Source: Terriglobus roseus (GTDB taxonomy: Bacteria; Acidobacteriota; Terriglobia; Terriglobales; Acidobacteriaceae). From it: a stretch of DNA of 64,000 nucleotides. A program made the position numbers and the translations under genes. Below, piece after piece: positions 17,887 to 26,905 of this stretch; the first letter of the stretch is position 1; each line of letters opens with the position of its first letter. Where the stretch lies: contig NZ_FNSD01000001.1 in assembly GCF_900105625.1 (NCBI RefSeq), positions 620,001 through 684,000 on the forward strand, given 5' to 3'. A model generated the notes under the pieces. It was not told the DNA's origin. It saw only the letters and a program-made list of their open reading frames with translations, and ran no database searches.

Positions 17887-19062
17887 CTAGGCAGGCTCCG
17901 CGATTGCCCGGTGTGCTCGCTGCATGGTGCTCAGGACGTCCGTGTACTTGTTGCCGGTGCCAGTGTTGAAGATGACGACCCGATCGCTCGGGCTCAGGAA
18001 TTCGCTCTCAATCAGGCGGTCGTAGGCTGCGGTGGCGGCGGCGCCTTCCGGCGAGAGCAGGATGCCTTCGCTGGCTCCCCAGTCCTGGATGGAGGCGAAG
18101 ATCTGGTCGTCCGTCTGCGAGATGACGGTACCGCCGCTCTGACGAACGACGTCGAGGATGATGTAGTCGCCATACGGCTTGGGCACGCGCAGGCCGCTGG
18201 CCAGCGTGTGAGCGTTCTGGAACATCTCGGACGCGTCCGCGCCCTCGCGGTAGGCCTTGGTGACAGGCTCACAGCCCGCAGCCTGTACGGCGATCATCTT
18301 CGGTCGCTTGCCGGTAACCCAGCCAAGCTCTTCCATCTCGAGGAAGGCCTTCCACATGCCGATGAGGCCGACGCCACCGCCGGTGGGGTAAAAGACCGCG
18401 TCGGGGTAGGTCCAGCCGCACTGCTCGACCAGTTCGTAGCCCATGGTCTTCTTGCCTTCGACGCGGAAGGGCTCCTTCAGTGTGGAAACGTCAAACCAGC
18501 CCTCCTCTTCCTTGCGCGCTGCGACGATCTTGGCGCAGTCGCTGATCAGGCCGTCGACCAGTGTCATGTGCGCGCCGTAGGCGATGCACTCCACCTGGTT
18601 GGCCAGAGGGACATCCTGCGGCATGAAGACGTGCGCTTCAATGCCGGCAGCAGCTGCATACGCAGCGCATGCGCCGCCGGCGTTGCCCGCGCTGGGCACG
18701 GCGACCTTGCCGATGCCGTAGTGCTTCATCATCGTCATGCACATGCTCATGCCGCGCGCCTTGAAGGTGCCGGTCGGGTTGGCACCCTCCTCTTTCAGAA
18801 GCACATTAGGATTGCGCCGGGACGGAAGGATCGGCGTCCAGCCCTCGGCCAGCGTGACAGGAGCGACATCCGGCAGGACAGGGGTGTAGCGCCACATGCT
18901 ATCGATCTGCGGCAGGTTGTTCCGCACCTGCGTGCCACGGGCAGCCGAAAGGTCGTAGCGGACATAGAACGTACCCGCACAGACGGGACAGACGGTCTTC
19001 GGCGTTTCAGCACTCTCGCGATGATGGCAACGCGAACATTCCAGGTGATCGATCTTGGGCAT
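17887..19062 (-). CDS. thrC: Threonine synthase with N-terminal zinc ribbon
   Basis: A 391-residue PLP enzyme of fold type II. Residues 9-28 form a small zinc ribbon (C9, C12, C25, C28), common in bacterial and archaeal ThrC of this branch. The PLP lysine is K101 in NPTGTFKARGMS, the phosphate loop is PTGGGVGLIGMWKAF, and SAGNAGGACAAYAA is the Asn/Ser substrate loop. It converts O-phosphohomoserine to threonine. Related fold type II lyases (cysteate or diaminopropionate synthases) share these motifs, so the substrate is inferred from overall resemblance. Confidence 0.88.
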   Translation of the reverse strand: MPKIDHLECSRCHHRESAETPKTVCPVCAGTFYVRYDLSAARGTQVRNNLPQIDSMWRYTPVLPDVAPVTLAEGWTPILPSRRNPNVLLKEEGANPTGTFKARGMSMCMTMMKHYGIGKVAVPSAGNAGGACAAYAAAAGIEAHVFMPQDVPLANQVECIAYGAHMTLVDGLISDCAKIVAARKEEEGWFDVSTLKEPFRVEGKKTMGYELVEQCGWTYPDAVFYPTGGGVGLIGMWKAFLEMEELGWVTGKRPKMIAVQAAGCEPVTKAYREGADASEMFQNAHTLASGLRVPKPYGDYIILDVVRQSGGTVISQTDDQIFASIQDWGASEGILLSPEGAAATAAYDRLIESEFLSPSDRVVIFNTGTGNKYTDVLSTMQRAHRAIAEPA

Positions 19063-19373
19063 AGATCTTCAGGATAGAAGATTTTGCTTCTGGTTGGAGG
19101 CGTTGACGTACATCGATACATCGAGTCAGGTCGGCAGAAGGATTGCCGGTGATGCGGAGGTCAAGGCTTCCGATATCCCGATACGACCTTATGAGGTGAG
19201 GCTCAACTTCATAGGATTTGGGCCTTCGCCCTCGGAACGGACAAGAAAGCGGACCTCAGCGGCTAAAGCCTTCTTTCATTTTGAGTGGCGGTTGGCACAG
19301 CTGAAGCGGTGCCCTTCCGCACGCCGTCTTCCCGCAACGGGTACTTACCGTAAGCCTCCTCTACACTTGTGCG
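19063..19373. other. Intergenic region between thrC and the HipA-like gene
   Basis: These 311 bases must hold both divergent promoters. No convincing promoter pair, riboswitch, inverted repeat or small gene with a ribosome-binding site was recognised. A TTGACG hexamer occurs near 19103 but has no matching -10 element at normal distance. Confidence 0.5.
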
Positions 19374-20177
19374 ATGCGGTCTGTCCTTGCCACCCGATAC
19401 GTTCTGGCCCTACGCGAGGGCGGTTCGCTGCCCGCAATCGTCGAGGCGGACGACCTCGGCATGTATGTCGTGAAGTTTCGTGGGGCGGGTCAGGGCGCAC
19501 TGGCGCTCACGGCAGAGATCATCGCCGGCGAGATCGGACGCGCACTTGGCCTGAGCGTGCCGGAGCTGGTGCTGGTAGAGGTTGATCCTGCACTTGGCCG
19601 CAACGATCCCGATGCGGAGATCCGGCACCTGCTGAAGGCGAGTGTCGGCACAAACGTTGGGCTGGACTATCTGCCCGGCTCTACGGACTTCAACGCGGCA
19701 GCAGGCGATCTCATCTCTGCGGAGACGGCTTCCATGGCTGTCTGGTTCGACAGCTTTGTGCAGAACGTCGACCGCACGCCGCGCAATCCAAACCTGCTGA
19801 TGTGGCATCGCGAGGTGCGCTTCATCGACCACGGCGCGGCGATGTTCTTCCATCACAACTGGGAGACGATGCCGGCGAAGGCTCAGTCAACCTTTACGCC
19901 GATTGAACACCACGTGCTGCTGCCGTTTGCGAGTGACCTTGTGACGGCGTCAAGGCGCGCACATGCTGCGTTGAACGCAACGGTGCTGCGCGAGATCGTT
20001 GCGATGGTGCCGGATGCTTTTCTTGCGGCTGCGATGGTCGACAGGGGCGATGCGGAAGCGATTCGTGCCGAGGCAACCGCGAAGCGCGAGGCATACGTGC
20101 GCTTCTTTGCCGAGCGACTGGCGCACTCATCTATCTTCGAAGAGGAGGCCGACCGTGCACGCCAACGCCAGCTTTGA
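19374..20177 (+). CDS. Short HipA-like kinase (HipA_2 type)
   Basis: The 267-residue protein resembles the kinase core of HipA but lacks the N-terminal subdomain of the 440-residue toxin. Visible elements are FVVKF-like MYVVKFRGAGQG near the start (nucleotide-binding lysine), the catalytic loop DSFVQNVDRTPRNPNLL and the metal-binding FIDHGAAMFF. No HipB-like antitoxin gene is next to it. The next gene overlaps by 23 bp and encodes a DUF3037 protein, a pairing I know from many genomes but whose role is undetermined. Toxin, signalling kinase or sugar kinase remain open. Confidence 0.8.
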   Translation: MRSVLATRYVLALREGGSLPAIVEADDLGMYVVKFRGAGQGALALTAEIIAGEIGRALGLSVPELVLVEVDPALGRNDPDAEIRHLLKASVGTNVGLDYLPGSTDFNAAAGDLISAETASMAVWFDSFVQNVDRTPRNPNLLMWHREVRFIDHGAAMFFHHNWETMPAKAQSTFTPIEHHVLLPFASDLVTASRRAHAALNATVLREIVAMVPDAFLAAAMVDRGDAEAIRAEATAKREAYVRFFAERLAHSSIFEEEADRARQRQL

Positions 20178-20565
20178 TTACGCAACGCTGCGCGTCGTGC
20201 CGCGCGTGGAGCGTGAGGAGTTCGTCAACGCCGGCGTCATCCTCTTCTGCCTGGAGCGGCGCTATCTCAAGTGCCGCATCGAGTTCGATGAAGAGCGAGC
20301 ACTTGCGCTGGCTCCATCGCTGGACGTTGCGACGATCCGCCAGCATCTGCGCGCGGCGGAACTTGTCTGCAACGGCGATCCAGCGGGCGGCCCGATTGCA
20401 AAGCTGTCACAACGCGAGCGCTTTCACTGGCTCACGGCGCCGCGGAGCACGGTATTGCAGACGTCACCAGTGCGCACGGGTGTCTGTACCCGGGAGAATG
20501 GCGACTGCCGGGATCTGGACAGCCGCCTCCGGGAGATCGCCGCGATGATGTTGGGGACGAAGTAG
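20155..20565 (+). CDS. DUF3037-family protein
   Basis: The GTG at 20155 is chosen because AGAGGAGG stands about nine bases upstream and the homologous sequence begins at once (FDYATLRVVPRVEREEFVNAGVILFC, quoted here in part as the family signature). The product is 136 residues, soluble, with a conserved RGPARG-like region replaced by ERFHWLTAPRSTVLQTSPV. It overlaps the HipA-like gene by 23 bp, which implies translational coupling and joint function. The biochemical role of the family is unknown. Confidence 0.82.
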   Translation: MHANASFDYATLRVVPRVEREEFVNAGVILFCLERRYLKCRIEFDEERALALAPSLDVATIRQHLRAAELVCNGDPAGGPIAKLSQRERFHWLTAPRSTVLQTSPVRTGVCTRENGDCRDLDSRLREIAAMMLGTK

Positions 20566-20885
20566 AGCGAGTTGCGCTTCGCGCAAATGAGTGCCGAGGC
20601 ACCGGCTCATGTATTAAAAGCGGTACATGGGGCACCTCATCCGTGTCATGGGCTGCGTCCGCGCCCTGTTCTCGGAGGTCCATGGCTTCAGCCATGCCAT
20701 CTTTCTTGCTGAAGTGATCGGACCTTCAGCCCCTGAGGGAGTTCGCCTAAGCGGCTGAAGCCGTTTCTTTTTTTCGATTCGAAATGGCACGGCTCAAGCC
20801 GTGCCCCTCCGAAGGCCAGCGCCACACCTCGGAAACAGAACCTTAGCTTCGGGCGCAGGTAAAGCTGCTCGGTAGAAACAGAGCC
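20566..20885. terminator. Convergent intergenic region with several hairpins
   Basis: This 320-bp gap separates convergent genes. CGGCT-GA-AGCCG at 20752-20763 followed by TTTCTTTTTTT is a plausible intrinsic terminator for the rightward DUF3037 transcript. GGCACGGCT (20786-20794) and AGCCGTGCC (20797-20805) form a perfect 9-bp hairpin that could serve glgA on the other strand. CATGGCTTCAGCCATG near 20685 is a further palindrome. No gene is seen. Confidence 0.6.
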
Positions 20886-22340
20886 TCAACTCCAGGCGCG
20901 CGCTTCGATGACTCGCTGGTAGACCTTCAGGTACTCTTCGGCCGGCTTGTTCCAGGAGAAGTCCTGTTCCATGCCGCGCTTCATCATGCCCTCCCACTGT
21001 TCCTTGTTCTGGAAGGTGGCGACGGCACGGCGGATGGCATCGAGGAAGTCCCACTGGTTGTAGCCGTGGAACTTGAAGCCGTTCCCCTGCCCTTCGTGCA
21101 GCTCGACGATGGTGTCTTCCAGGCCGCCGGTTGAGCGGACGACCGGCACCGTGCCGTAACGCAGGCTGTACATCTGGTTCAAGCCGCTGGGCTCATAGCG
21201 CGATGGCATCAGAAAGATGTCGCTACCCGCCTCGACCTTGTGTGCGGTGGTGTTGTCGTAGCGGATGTCGACGCGTACCTTGTCCGGATATTTCGAGGCG
21301 AGTTCGCTCAGCAGGCGCTCGTAGTATTCCTCTCCCGTGCCCAACGCGATCAGGACAATGTCATCCTTGACCAGTTCATGCAGGATGCCCGCGAGGAGGT
21401 CGAAGCCCTTCTGTGTGGCGAAGCGTGAGACGATGCCAAGCACTGCCGTCGTGTCCTCAACATGATCGAGGCCGAAGGCATGCAGCAGATCGCGGCGGCA
21501 CTCCTTCTTACCCTTCAGGTTGTCGGCACAGTAGTGCGCGGCGATGTGCGCATCATGCAAAGGATCCCACTCGGCGTAGTCCACGCCGTTCAGGATGCCG
21601 AAGAGGTCACCACTCCGCCTGCGGAAGATGTCGTCCAGGCCATTGCCGAACTCGGACGTCTGGATCTCTTCGGCATAACGTTTGCTCACCGTTGTCAGGG
21701 CGTCCGCGTAAACAAGGCCGCCCTTGAGCAGGTTGACGCTATCGAACGCCTCCAGCTTTTCAAAGGTGAACATGTCCCATGGCAGCATCAGGCGAGGCAT
21801 CGTGTCCGACGGAAACCAACCCTGGTAGCCCGCGTTGTGAATGGTAAAGACAGACGGCACCTTGCGCAGAACCGGATCGAAAAAGTAGATCGAGCGCAGG
21901 TAGATCGGGATCAGCGCGGTTTGCCAGTCGTGTGCGTGGAAGACATCGGGTACACCAAGGATCTTGCTCGCCTCAATCACCGCACGGCTGAAGAGAGCGA
22001 AGCGCTCCCAGTTATCCATGTAGTCGCCGCTGGGCGTTGCATAGAAGCTCTCGCGATCGAACATCTCCGGACAGTCAAGGAAGTAGACCTGCACACCATC
22101 GTGCACGCCGCCGTCCAGTACGCGAACGTAGCGCTGGTAAGTCGGGAATGGAATCGTGATGCTGGGTAGCACGGTCGGCAGATCCGGCAACTTGCGCGCG
22201 ACCTGCCGATAGTACGGGACAAACGTGGTGACGCGGTGGCCCATACGGACCAGGACGGGCGGCAACGCACCGACAACGTCTGCCAGGCCACCGGTCTTGG
22301 CCCAGGGCACACACTCCGATGCTGCGAAAACTATATGCAT
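20886..22340 (-). CDS. glgA: Glycogen synthase (GT5)
   Basis: From the ATG at 22340 (AGGAG eight bases upstream) the protein has 484 residues. The ADP-glucose binding start ASECVPWAKTGGLADVVGALP with KTGGL is diagnostic; VFHAHDWQTALIP, TIHNAGYQGWFP, GILNGVDYAEWDP and the C-terminal EPSGLNQMYSLRYGTVPVVR with the catalytic Glu are all in place. It elongates alpha-1,4 glucan from ADP-glucose. The divergent gene is rsmA, 74 bp away. glgX lies about 8 kb to the left. Confidence 0.97.
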   Translation of the reverse strand: MHIVFAASECVPWAKTGGLADVVGALPPVLVRMGHRVTTFVPYYRQVARKLPDLPTVLPSITIPFPTYQRYVRVLDGGVHDGVQVYFLDCPEMFDRESFYATPSGDYMDNWERFALFSRAVIEASKILGVPDVFHAHDWQTALIPIYLRSIYFFDPVLRKVPSVFTIHNAGYQGWFPSDTMPRLMLPWDMFTFEKLEAFDSVNLLKGGLVYADALTTVSKRYAEEIQTSEFGNGLDDIFRRRSGDLFGILNGVDYAEWDPLHDAHIAAHYCADNLKGKKECRRDLLHAFGLDHVEDTTAVLGIVSRFATQKGFDLLAGILHELVKDDIVLIALGTGEEYYERLLSELASKYPDKVRVDIRYDNTTAHKVEAGSDIFLMPSRYEPSGLNQMYSLRYGTVPVVRSTGGLEDTIVELHEGQGNGFKFHGYNQWDFLDAIRRAVATFQNKEQWEGMMKRGMEQDFSWNKPAEEYLKVYQRVIEARAWS

Positions 22341-22414
22341 CCAAACTCCTGCAAATGTGCAGACCTCACAATACCGCACGCGCAGGCGCGGTAACCTAAA
22401 GATCTAGTCATCGG

Positions 22415-23203
22415 ATGCAGCCACGCAAGCCAAAGCTCGGACAAAATTTTCTCGTCGACGACAACGCGCGTCATCGCATCGCGGATGCGCTTGGCGATGT
22501 GTCGCAGCGTACGGTTATCGAAATCGGACCGGGGCATGGTGCCATCACGACGATTCTTGCGGAACGCGCGAAGCGGCTGGTGTGCATCGAGCTCGATCGA
22601 TCGCTGGCGCCGGAGCTGCGCTTCAAGTTCCGGAACCATCCGAATGTTGAGATCATCGAAGCCGACGTGCTGCAGACCGATCTGACAGCCCTTGTCCCTG
22701 CGGGCGAGAAGGCACTCCTGATCGGTAACCTGCCGTACTACATCACCAGCGACATTCTCCTGCATTTGTTCGCCCATGAAGCCGCGCTGGAACTGGCCGT
22801 GGTGATGATGCAGCGCGAAGTAGCCGACCGTGTGGCGGCAGAGCCGGGCACACGCGACTTCGGCCTCCTAGGGGCTACCGCGCAGATGCACGCGCAGGCG
22901 AACGCGCTGTTCACGCTGCCTCCTGCTGCATTCGATCCGCCGCCGGACGTCTATTCCACCGTGCTGCGGCTCGCCTTCGCACCGCGATTCGACGATCTGG
23001 GCATCACCGACCGCAAAGGCTTCGATCGCTTCCTGAAGCTGTCATTCCAGCAGAAGCGCAAGACTCTCAGCAACAATCTGCGCGCCGCCGGCTACACACC
23101 AGACCAGATCGCCGCAGCCTGCGCAGCCGCCGGGATCGAATCGTCGACGCGTGCTGAGGCGTTACCGCTGGACCGATTCGCAAAGCTCTTCCAGGCGATC
23201 TAG
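22415..23203 (+). CDS. rsmA: 16S rRNA dimethyladenosine transferase RsmA (KsgA)
   Basis: A 262-residue SAM-dependent enzyme that dimethylates two adjacent adenines in helix 45 of 16S rRNA. The N-terminal LGQNFLVDDNARHRI, motif I EIGPGHGAITTIL, the acidic ribose-binding IELDRSLAPEL and motif IV NLPYYITSDIL are complete, and the small C-terminal helical domain (FLKLSFQQKRKTLSNNLR) is present. The A-minor family distinction from ErmB-type resistance methylases is based on this C-terminal block and the housekeeping context. Confidence 0.97.
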   Translation: MQPRKPKLGQNFLVDDNARHRIADALGDVSQRTVIEIGPGHGAITTILAERAKRLVCIELDRSLAPELRFKFRNHPNVEIIEADVLQTDLTALVPAGEKALLIGNLPYYITSDILLHLFAHEAALELAVVMMQREVADRVAAEPGTRDFGLLGATAQMHAQANALFTLPPAAFDPPPDVYSTVLRLAFAPRFDDLGITDRKGFDRFLKLSFQQKRKTLSNNLRAAGYTPDQIAAACAAAGIESSTRAEALPLDRFAKLFQAI

Positions 23204-23205
23204 AA

Positions 23206-23250
23206 CGCCGGGTGCCCCATTCCCTGCGCCGCAAGGTGCGGCACCCGGCG
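23206..23250. terminator. Bidirectional hairpin between rsmA and the convergent gene
   Basis: CGCCGGGTGCC (23206-23216) and GGCACCCGGCG (23240-23250) give a perfect 11-bp stem with a 23-base loop starting 3 bp after the rsmA stop. There is no clear T-run. The GGGTGCC core recurs in the hairpin at 10894-10930. Confidence 0.65.
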
Positions 23251-23261
23251 TCTCGGAGAAT

Positions 23262-23948
23262 TTATTTGCTTGCGGTTTCCTGATCGACCATGGTCAGCAA
23301 CTGCTGAGCGCGGGTGCGTACGCGTTCCAACACGGCGACGTCTGTCGCCAGGCTCTCCAGTGTCGGCCGAATGGCGCCGAGTTCCGCGGCGCGCCCCGTC
23401 TTCACATCTTCTGTAAGGCGGATCATCACCGGATCAAGCCCGAGGCGGTCATACCGATGCAGCCGGTCGAGTTCCAGGCCTGCCTGCACGGTTCCTGCGA
23501 TGGCGAGCATGTAATCCAGCGCGTCGCTGAGCGGCTTGTTGTCCGTAAAGTTGAACGCACAGCGTACCGGCGTACCGTCCGCAGCAGCGTACTCCACTTC
23601 CTTGGTGCCCATGTTGGCGATGCCCTTGGAGTGCGTCTCGCATGGCTGCAGGTTGTGCGTGCGGCCCATCAGTGTGCCCAGTCGTGCGCGGCCTGTGCCG
23701 GAGAGTCGAAACAGGACCTGCCCGGGGTCACTGCCCTTCACAGGCTTGCCGGTGTACTCCGCCATGCCATGCAGCGGGACCGTGATTTGCCAGTGCGGCA
23801 CCTGCAGACCCGGTCGGTCATAGCGGACCACCAGGCGAAAGGGCGCTGTCTCCGAAGCTGTTTCGGACGCCGCTTCAGGCGCAGCGTCCTGTGCCTGGGC
23901 CAGAAGGGCGAATGCGAGCAGCGGACCGGCGATGAACAGAGGTTTCAA
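23262..23948 (-). CDS. Exported protein of unknown function
   Basis: The 228-residue product has a signal peptide (MKPLFIAGPLLAFALLAQA, cleavage likely after AQA). The mature part is soluble with a lysine/glycine-poor N-terminus and two cysteines (EPCETH-like QPCETH and VRCAF) that could form a disulfide. I do not recognise a family. Its start overlaps the ruvC stop by 4 bp (ATGA), so the two are co-translated even though a role shared with Holliday-junction resolution is unlikely. Confidence 0.75.
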   Translation of the reverse strand: MKPLFIAGPLLAFALLAQAQDAAPEAASETASETAPFRLVVRYDRPGLQVPHWQITVPLHGMAEYTGKPVKGSDPGQVLFRLSGTGRARLGTLMGRTHNLQPCETHSKGIANMGTKEVEYAAADGTPVRCAFNFTDNKPLSDALDYMLAIAGTVQAGLELDRLHRYDRLGLDPVMIRLTEDVKTGRAAELGAIRPTLESLATDVAVLERVRTRAQQLLTMVDQETASK

Positions 23949-24451
23949 CGGACACCCATACCAAAGTGTGTTTGTGCGGTATGCACATGGCAGATCGCAA
24001 TCGCCAGAGCGTCGGCTGCGTCCGCTGGCTCGGGCGCTTTTTCCAGATCAAGCAGCCGCGCAACCATGAACTGTACCTGTTCCTTCGCGGCAAGGCCATA
24101 GCCCACAACGGCGCTCTTAATGGATAGCGGAGCGTACTCACTCACCTGGAGATTGCAGGTCGCCGCGGCGAGCATGGCGACTCCGCGCACATGGCCCAGC
24201 TTCAGTGCGCTCTTCGCATTGGCGGCGAAAAAGACATCTTCAATAGCCACACAGTCGGGTTCGTACATCACCATGAGGCCGGTCAGCTCCGCGAAGACCT
24301 GTTGCAGGCGAAGCGGCGTCTTCTGCTTCTTGTCGAGTTTGATGGCACCTGCGGCGATGGGAACCAGACGGCGTTCCCGCGCAGTCTCTTCTACCTGCAC
24401 TACGCCCCAGCCGGTGTATTCCGTGCCGCAGTCGATCCCGAAGACGCGCAT
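23945..24451 (-). CDS. ruvC: Crossover junction endodeoxyribonuclease RuvC
   Basis: From the ATG at 24451 the protein has 168 residues, the normal size. It resolves Holliday junctions. The catalytic acidic residues can be placed: D7 in GIDCGTEYTGWG, Glu in CVAIEDVFFA, and the two Asp in the DAADALAIAICH block near the C-terminus. KSAVVGYGLAAKEQVQFMV is the family's DNA-binding region. A longer frame to 24502 exists but adds nothing conserved. ruvA and ruvB are not in the window. Confidence 0.96.
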   Translation of the reverse strand: MRVFGIDCGTEYTGWGVVQVEETARERRLVPIAAGAIKLDKKQKTPLRLQQVFAELTGLMVMYEPDCVAIEDVFFAANAKSALKLGHVRGVAMLAAATCNLQVSEYAPLSIKSAVVGYGLAAKEQVQFMVARLLDLEKAPEPADAADALAIAICHVHTAQTHFGMGVR

Positions 24452-24664
24452 AGAAGGAGTGTACCGGCAATATCCGTCGCCGGGCAGCCCCGAATCCTGC
24501 ACGCCACTGCCACGCCAAAGTACGCTGAGAAACTCCGAAAGCGCTGTTTCCGCAGGCTTTCAGCGCTCGTCCGATGGGCTTACAGAACTGTTACACACAG
24601 GTCGGGGGACTTCACGATAGCTTTGGTGGTGAGGCGGACCAAGACCGCCAGAAACGAGAGTCAC

Positions 24665-25654
24665 ATGTCTCCTGTTGTTGATCAATCCGCTGCGGAACAG
24701 ACTCGCAGCGCCCCCGTTGCAACTGCGCCTGTGCGCCTTGTTGCGGCAGCCGTTGAGGCTCGCGAGAAGGTCAAGATGGACCTCCGCATGGGCCGTGAGC
24801 ACCAGCAAGGCCGTATCAACTGGATCACCCTGATCGCCTTCGGCGCGTTTCACGCCCTCGCTGTTGTCGCTCTCTTCTTCTGGTCGTGGAAGTACGTTGC
24901 CTGCTTTGCCGTCATGTATTTCCTGGCGATCAACGTCGGCATTGGCATGACGTACCATCGTCTGCTGACGCACCGCGGGTACCGTGTACCCCGCTGGCTT
25001 GAGATCTTCATGACCGCCTGCGGCACCATGGCCCTTGAGGGCGGACCCATCTTCTGGGTGGCCACGCACCGCGTGCACCATCAGCACAGCGACCAGGAAG
25101 GCGATCCGCATACGCCGCACGACGGAACCTGGTGGGCGCACGTGGGCTGGATCATCACCGGCCGCGCCATGCACAGCGAGACTGCCCTGCTGGGCCGTTA
25201 CGCTCCCGATCTTACCCGTGACCCTGCACAGCGCTGGCTCAGCAAGTACCACTGGCTGCCGCTTACCATTACCGGTTTCCTCCAGATGGGCCTTGGCTAC
25301 TATCTGGGCGGCGTCCACGACATGCTTGGCATGGTTCTCTGGGGCACCTTCCTCCGCGTCGTCGTCGGTGTAAACGCAACCTGGTTCGTGAACTCGGCTT
25401 CGCACATGTTCGGCCGTCGTCGCTTCGAGACCAAGGACGACAGCCGCAACAACTGGTGGGTCGCAATCCTCACCGGTGGCGAAGGCTGGCACAACAATCA
25501 CCATGCCCATCCCGTCAGCGCTCGTCACGGCCTGGTCTGGTACGAGTTCGACATCAACTACTACGGCATCCTGCTGCTGAAGAAGCTGGGCATCGCGAAG
25601 AAGGTTCAGGTCGCGAACTGGGATCCGGCAAATCCCAAGCCTGCTGGCGCTTAA
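24665..25654 (+). CDS. Membrane fatty-acid (acyl-CoA/acyl-lipid) desaturase
   Basis: The 329-residue integral membrane di-iron enzyme has the three histidine boxes of delta-9 desaturases: HRLLTHR, HRVHHQHSD and HNNHHAHP. Four membrane helices surround them. It should introduce a cis double bond in membrane acyl chains, as in cold or envelope adaptation. The ATG at 24665 follows GAGAG weakly, and the frame upstream of it (to 24191) is antisense to ruvC and not part of the gene. A strong terminator follows 20 bp after the stop, so it is monocistronic. Confidence 0.94.
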   Translation: MSPVVDQSAAEQTRSAPVATAPVRLVAAAVEAREKVKMDLRMGREHQQGRINWITLIAFGAFHALAVVALFFWSWKYVACFAVMYFLAINVGIGMTYHRLLTHRGYRVPRWLEIFMTACGTMALEGGPIFWVATHRVHHQHSDQEGDPHTPHDGTWWAHVGWIITGRAMHSETALLGRYAPDLTRDPAQRWLSKYHWLPLTITGFLQMGLGYYLGGVHDMLGMVLWGTFLRVVVGVNATWFVNSASHMFGRRRFETKDDSRNNWWVAILTGGEGWHNNHHAHPVSARHGLVWYEFDINYYGILLLKKLGIAKKVQVANWDPANPKPAGA

Positions 25655-25674
25655 TTCTGTCGCACGCATCCCTG

Positions 25675-25710
25675 AAAGGCCCGGTGAAAGCCGGGCCTTT
25701 CTGTTTCTAT
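25675..25710 (+). terminator. Rho-independent terminator after the desaturase gene
   Basis: AAAGGCCCGG (25675-25684) and CCGGGCCTTT (25691-25700) form a perfect 10-bp stem with loop TGAAAG, followed by CTGTTTCTAT. Confidence 0.88.
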
Positions 25711-25728
25711 CTATCACCGCGCTTATTA

Positions 25729-25880
25729 TCTGAGCGAACGCAGCACAGCGGAGTGCAGTCGAAGGACCTGCATCCCGGTTGCGGGGCACACCACGGTGCG
25801 CGGTATTCCCCATCACATTTCTGGCGCGATCAGCAGGATGCAGGTCCTTCGACTTCGCTGCGCTTTGCTCAGGATGACAA
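25729..25880. repeat. Dispersed palindromic repeat, copy B
   Basis: The left part ends with AGTCGAAGGACCTGCATCC (25758-25776 region) and the right part has GATGCAGGTCCTTCGACTTC then GCTTTGCTCAGGATGACAA. The arms are inverted copies about 60 bp apart. Same family as 9573-9726 and 30103-30288, and its final CTCAGGATGACA is the sequence duplicated at the island ends. Confidence 0.85.
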
Positions 25881-25951
25881 ATCTGTGGATAGGGCGAGTA
25901 AGACGTTCCCATCGACGACTGGGCCGCCATAGGTGAAAGAATGATCACGCC

Positions 25952-26905
25952 ATGAACATCACCCGCCGCCGTGGCGCCATCGCCTTCTACACCACACTCG
26001 GCATCTGCCTGGTTGGGCTGGCCGTTGCGCTGAATGTTGGATGGATCATTGTCAACGTGACGGAGCGACGCATCGCCATGCTGGTGGCTGGTGTCGTCTT
26101 TTTCGCCGTAATCATTGCCGGCATGGTTCTGAACACCATCTTCCTGGTGCGGGAGATCCGCCGGAACGAGCGGCAGGACAGCTTTCTGAATGCCGTCACG
26201 CATGAACTCAAGACGCCCATCGCATCGATCCGCCTCTACCTCGATACGCTGCAGCGACGTCCGCTGGAAGAGTCGCAGCGGCAGGAGTTCTATACGCGCA
26301 TGCGCGAGGACAACGACCGTCTGCTGGGGACGGTGGAACAGATTCTGCGAGCGGGCGAGGCGGGCGCCAAGGGCCTGCAGCGCAATGGCAAAGGACTTTT
26401 GCCGGTCGACATCCGTGCGCTGATCCGAGCATGCCTGGACGAGACGGTGCGGCGTCACCACCTGCCCGAAGACGCCGTGAAGATGGAGGATGAGACCACA
26501 GGCGCGGACCTCGCCGTCAACGGGGATGCCGAGGGCCTGCGGACCGCGATCCTGAACATCCTGGACAACGCCGTAAAGTATTCGCCGGGCGGTGTACACA
26601 TTACGGCGGAGCTCAATACAGTGCGGCACGGCTTCGTGATGCTGCGATTTACGGACACCGGAATGGGGATACCGCCCGGCCAGCTAGGCCGCGTCTTCCA
26701 TCGCTTCTACCGGGTGGGCGGCAGTGCATCGGCCAAGGTCAAGGGGACGGGCCTGGGCCTGTTCATCGTGCGCGCCATCGCGCGGCAGCATGGCGGAGAC
26801 GTGACCGCGCAGAGTCACGGAGAAGGCCGCGGCACGACCATTACGCTTCAGTTGCCGCTGATGACCGCAGACACCACCACGAAGACATCGAGGAGACTGG
26901 CTTGA
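25952..26905 (+). CDS. Sensor histidine kinase with minimal sensor region
   Basis: A 317-residue kinase with two membrane helices (residues about 10-33 and 42-65) separated by only a few residues, so there is virtually no periplasmic domain; it may sense the membrane itself or a partner protein. H84 in the H-box VTHELKTPIASI is the phosphorylated histidine. ATP-binding boxes are ILDNAVKYSPGG (N), DTGMGIPPG (G1) and GTGLGLFIVRAIARQHGG (G2). The response regulator gene overlaps its end by 4 bp, an operon for phosphotransfer. Confidence 0.93.
   Translation: MNITRRRGAIAFYTTLGICLVGLAVALNVGWIIVNVTERRIAMLVAGVVFFAVIIAGMVLNTIFLVREIRRNERQDSFLNAVTHELKTPIASIRLYLDTLQRRPLEESQRQEFYTRMREDNDRLLGTVEQILRAGEAGAKGLQRNGKGLLPVDIRALIRACLDETVRRHHLPEDAVKMEDETTGADLAVNGDAEGLRTAILNILDNAVKYSPGGVHITAELNTVRHGFVMLRFTDTGMGIPPGQLGRVFHRFYRVGGSASAKVKGTGLGLFIVRAIARQHGGDVTAQSHGEGRGTTITLQLPLMTADTTTKTSRRLA

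Noticed and set aside
17866-19077. 403-codon rightward open frame
   Set aside because: Exactly antisense to thrC, with no family resemblance and no ribosome-binding site.
24560-26629. 689-codon leftward open frame
   Set aside because: It is antisense to the desaturase and sensor kinase, both certain genes; its sequence has no recognisable domain, and long antisense frames are common in GC-rich DNA.
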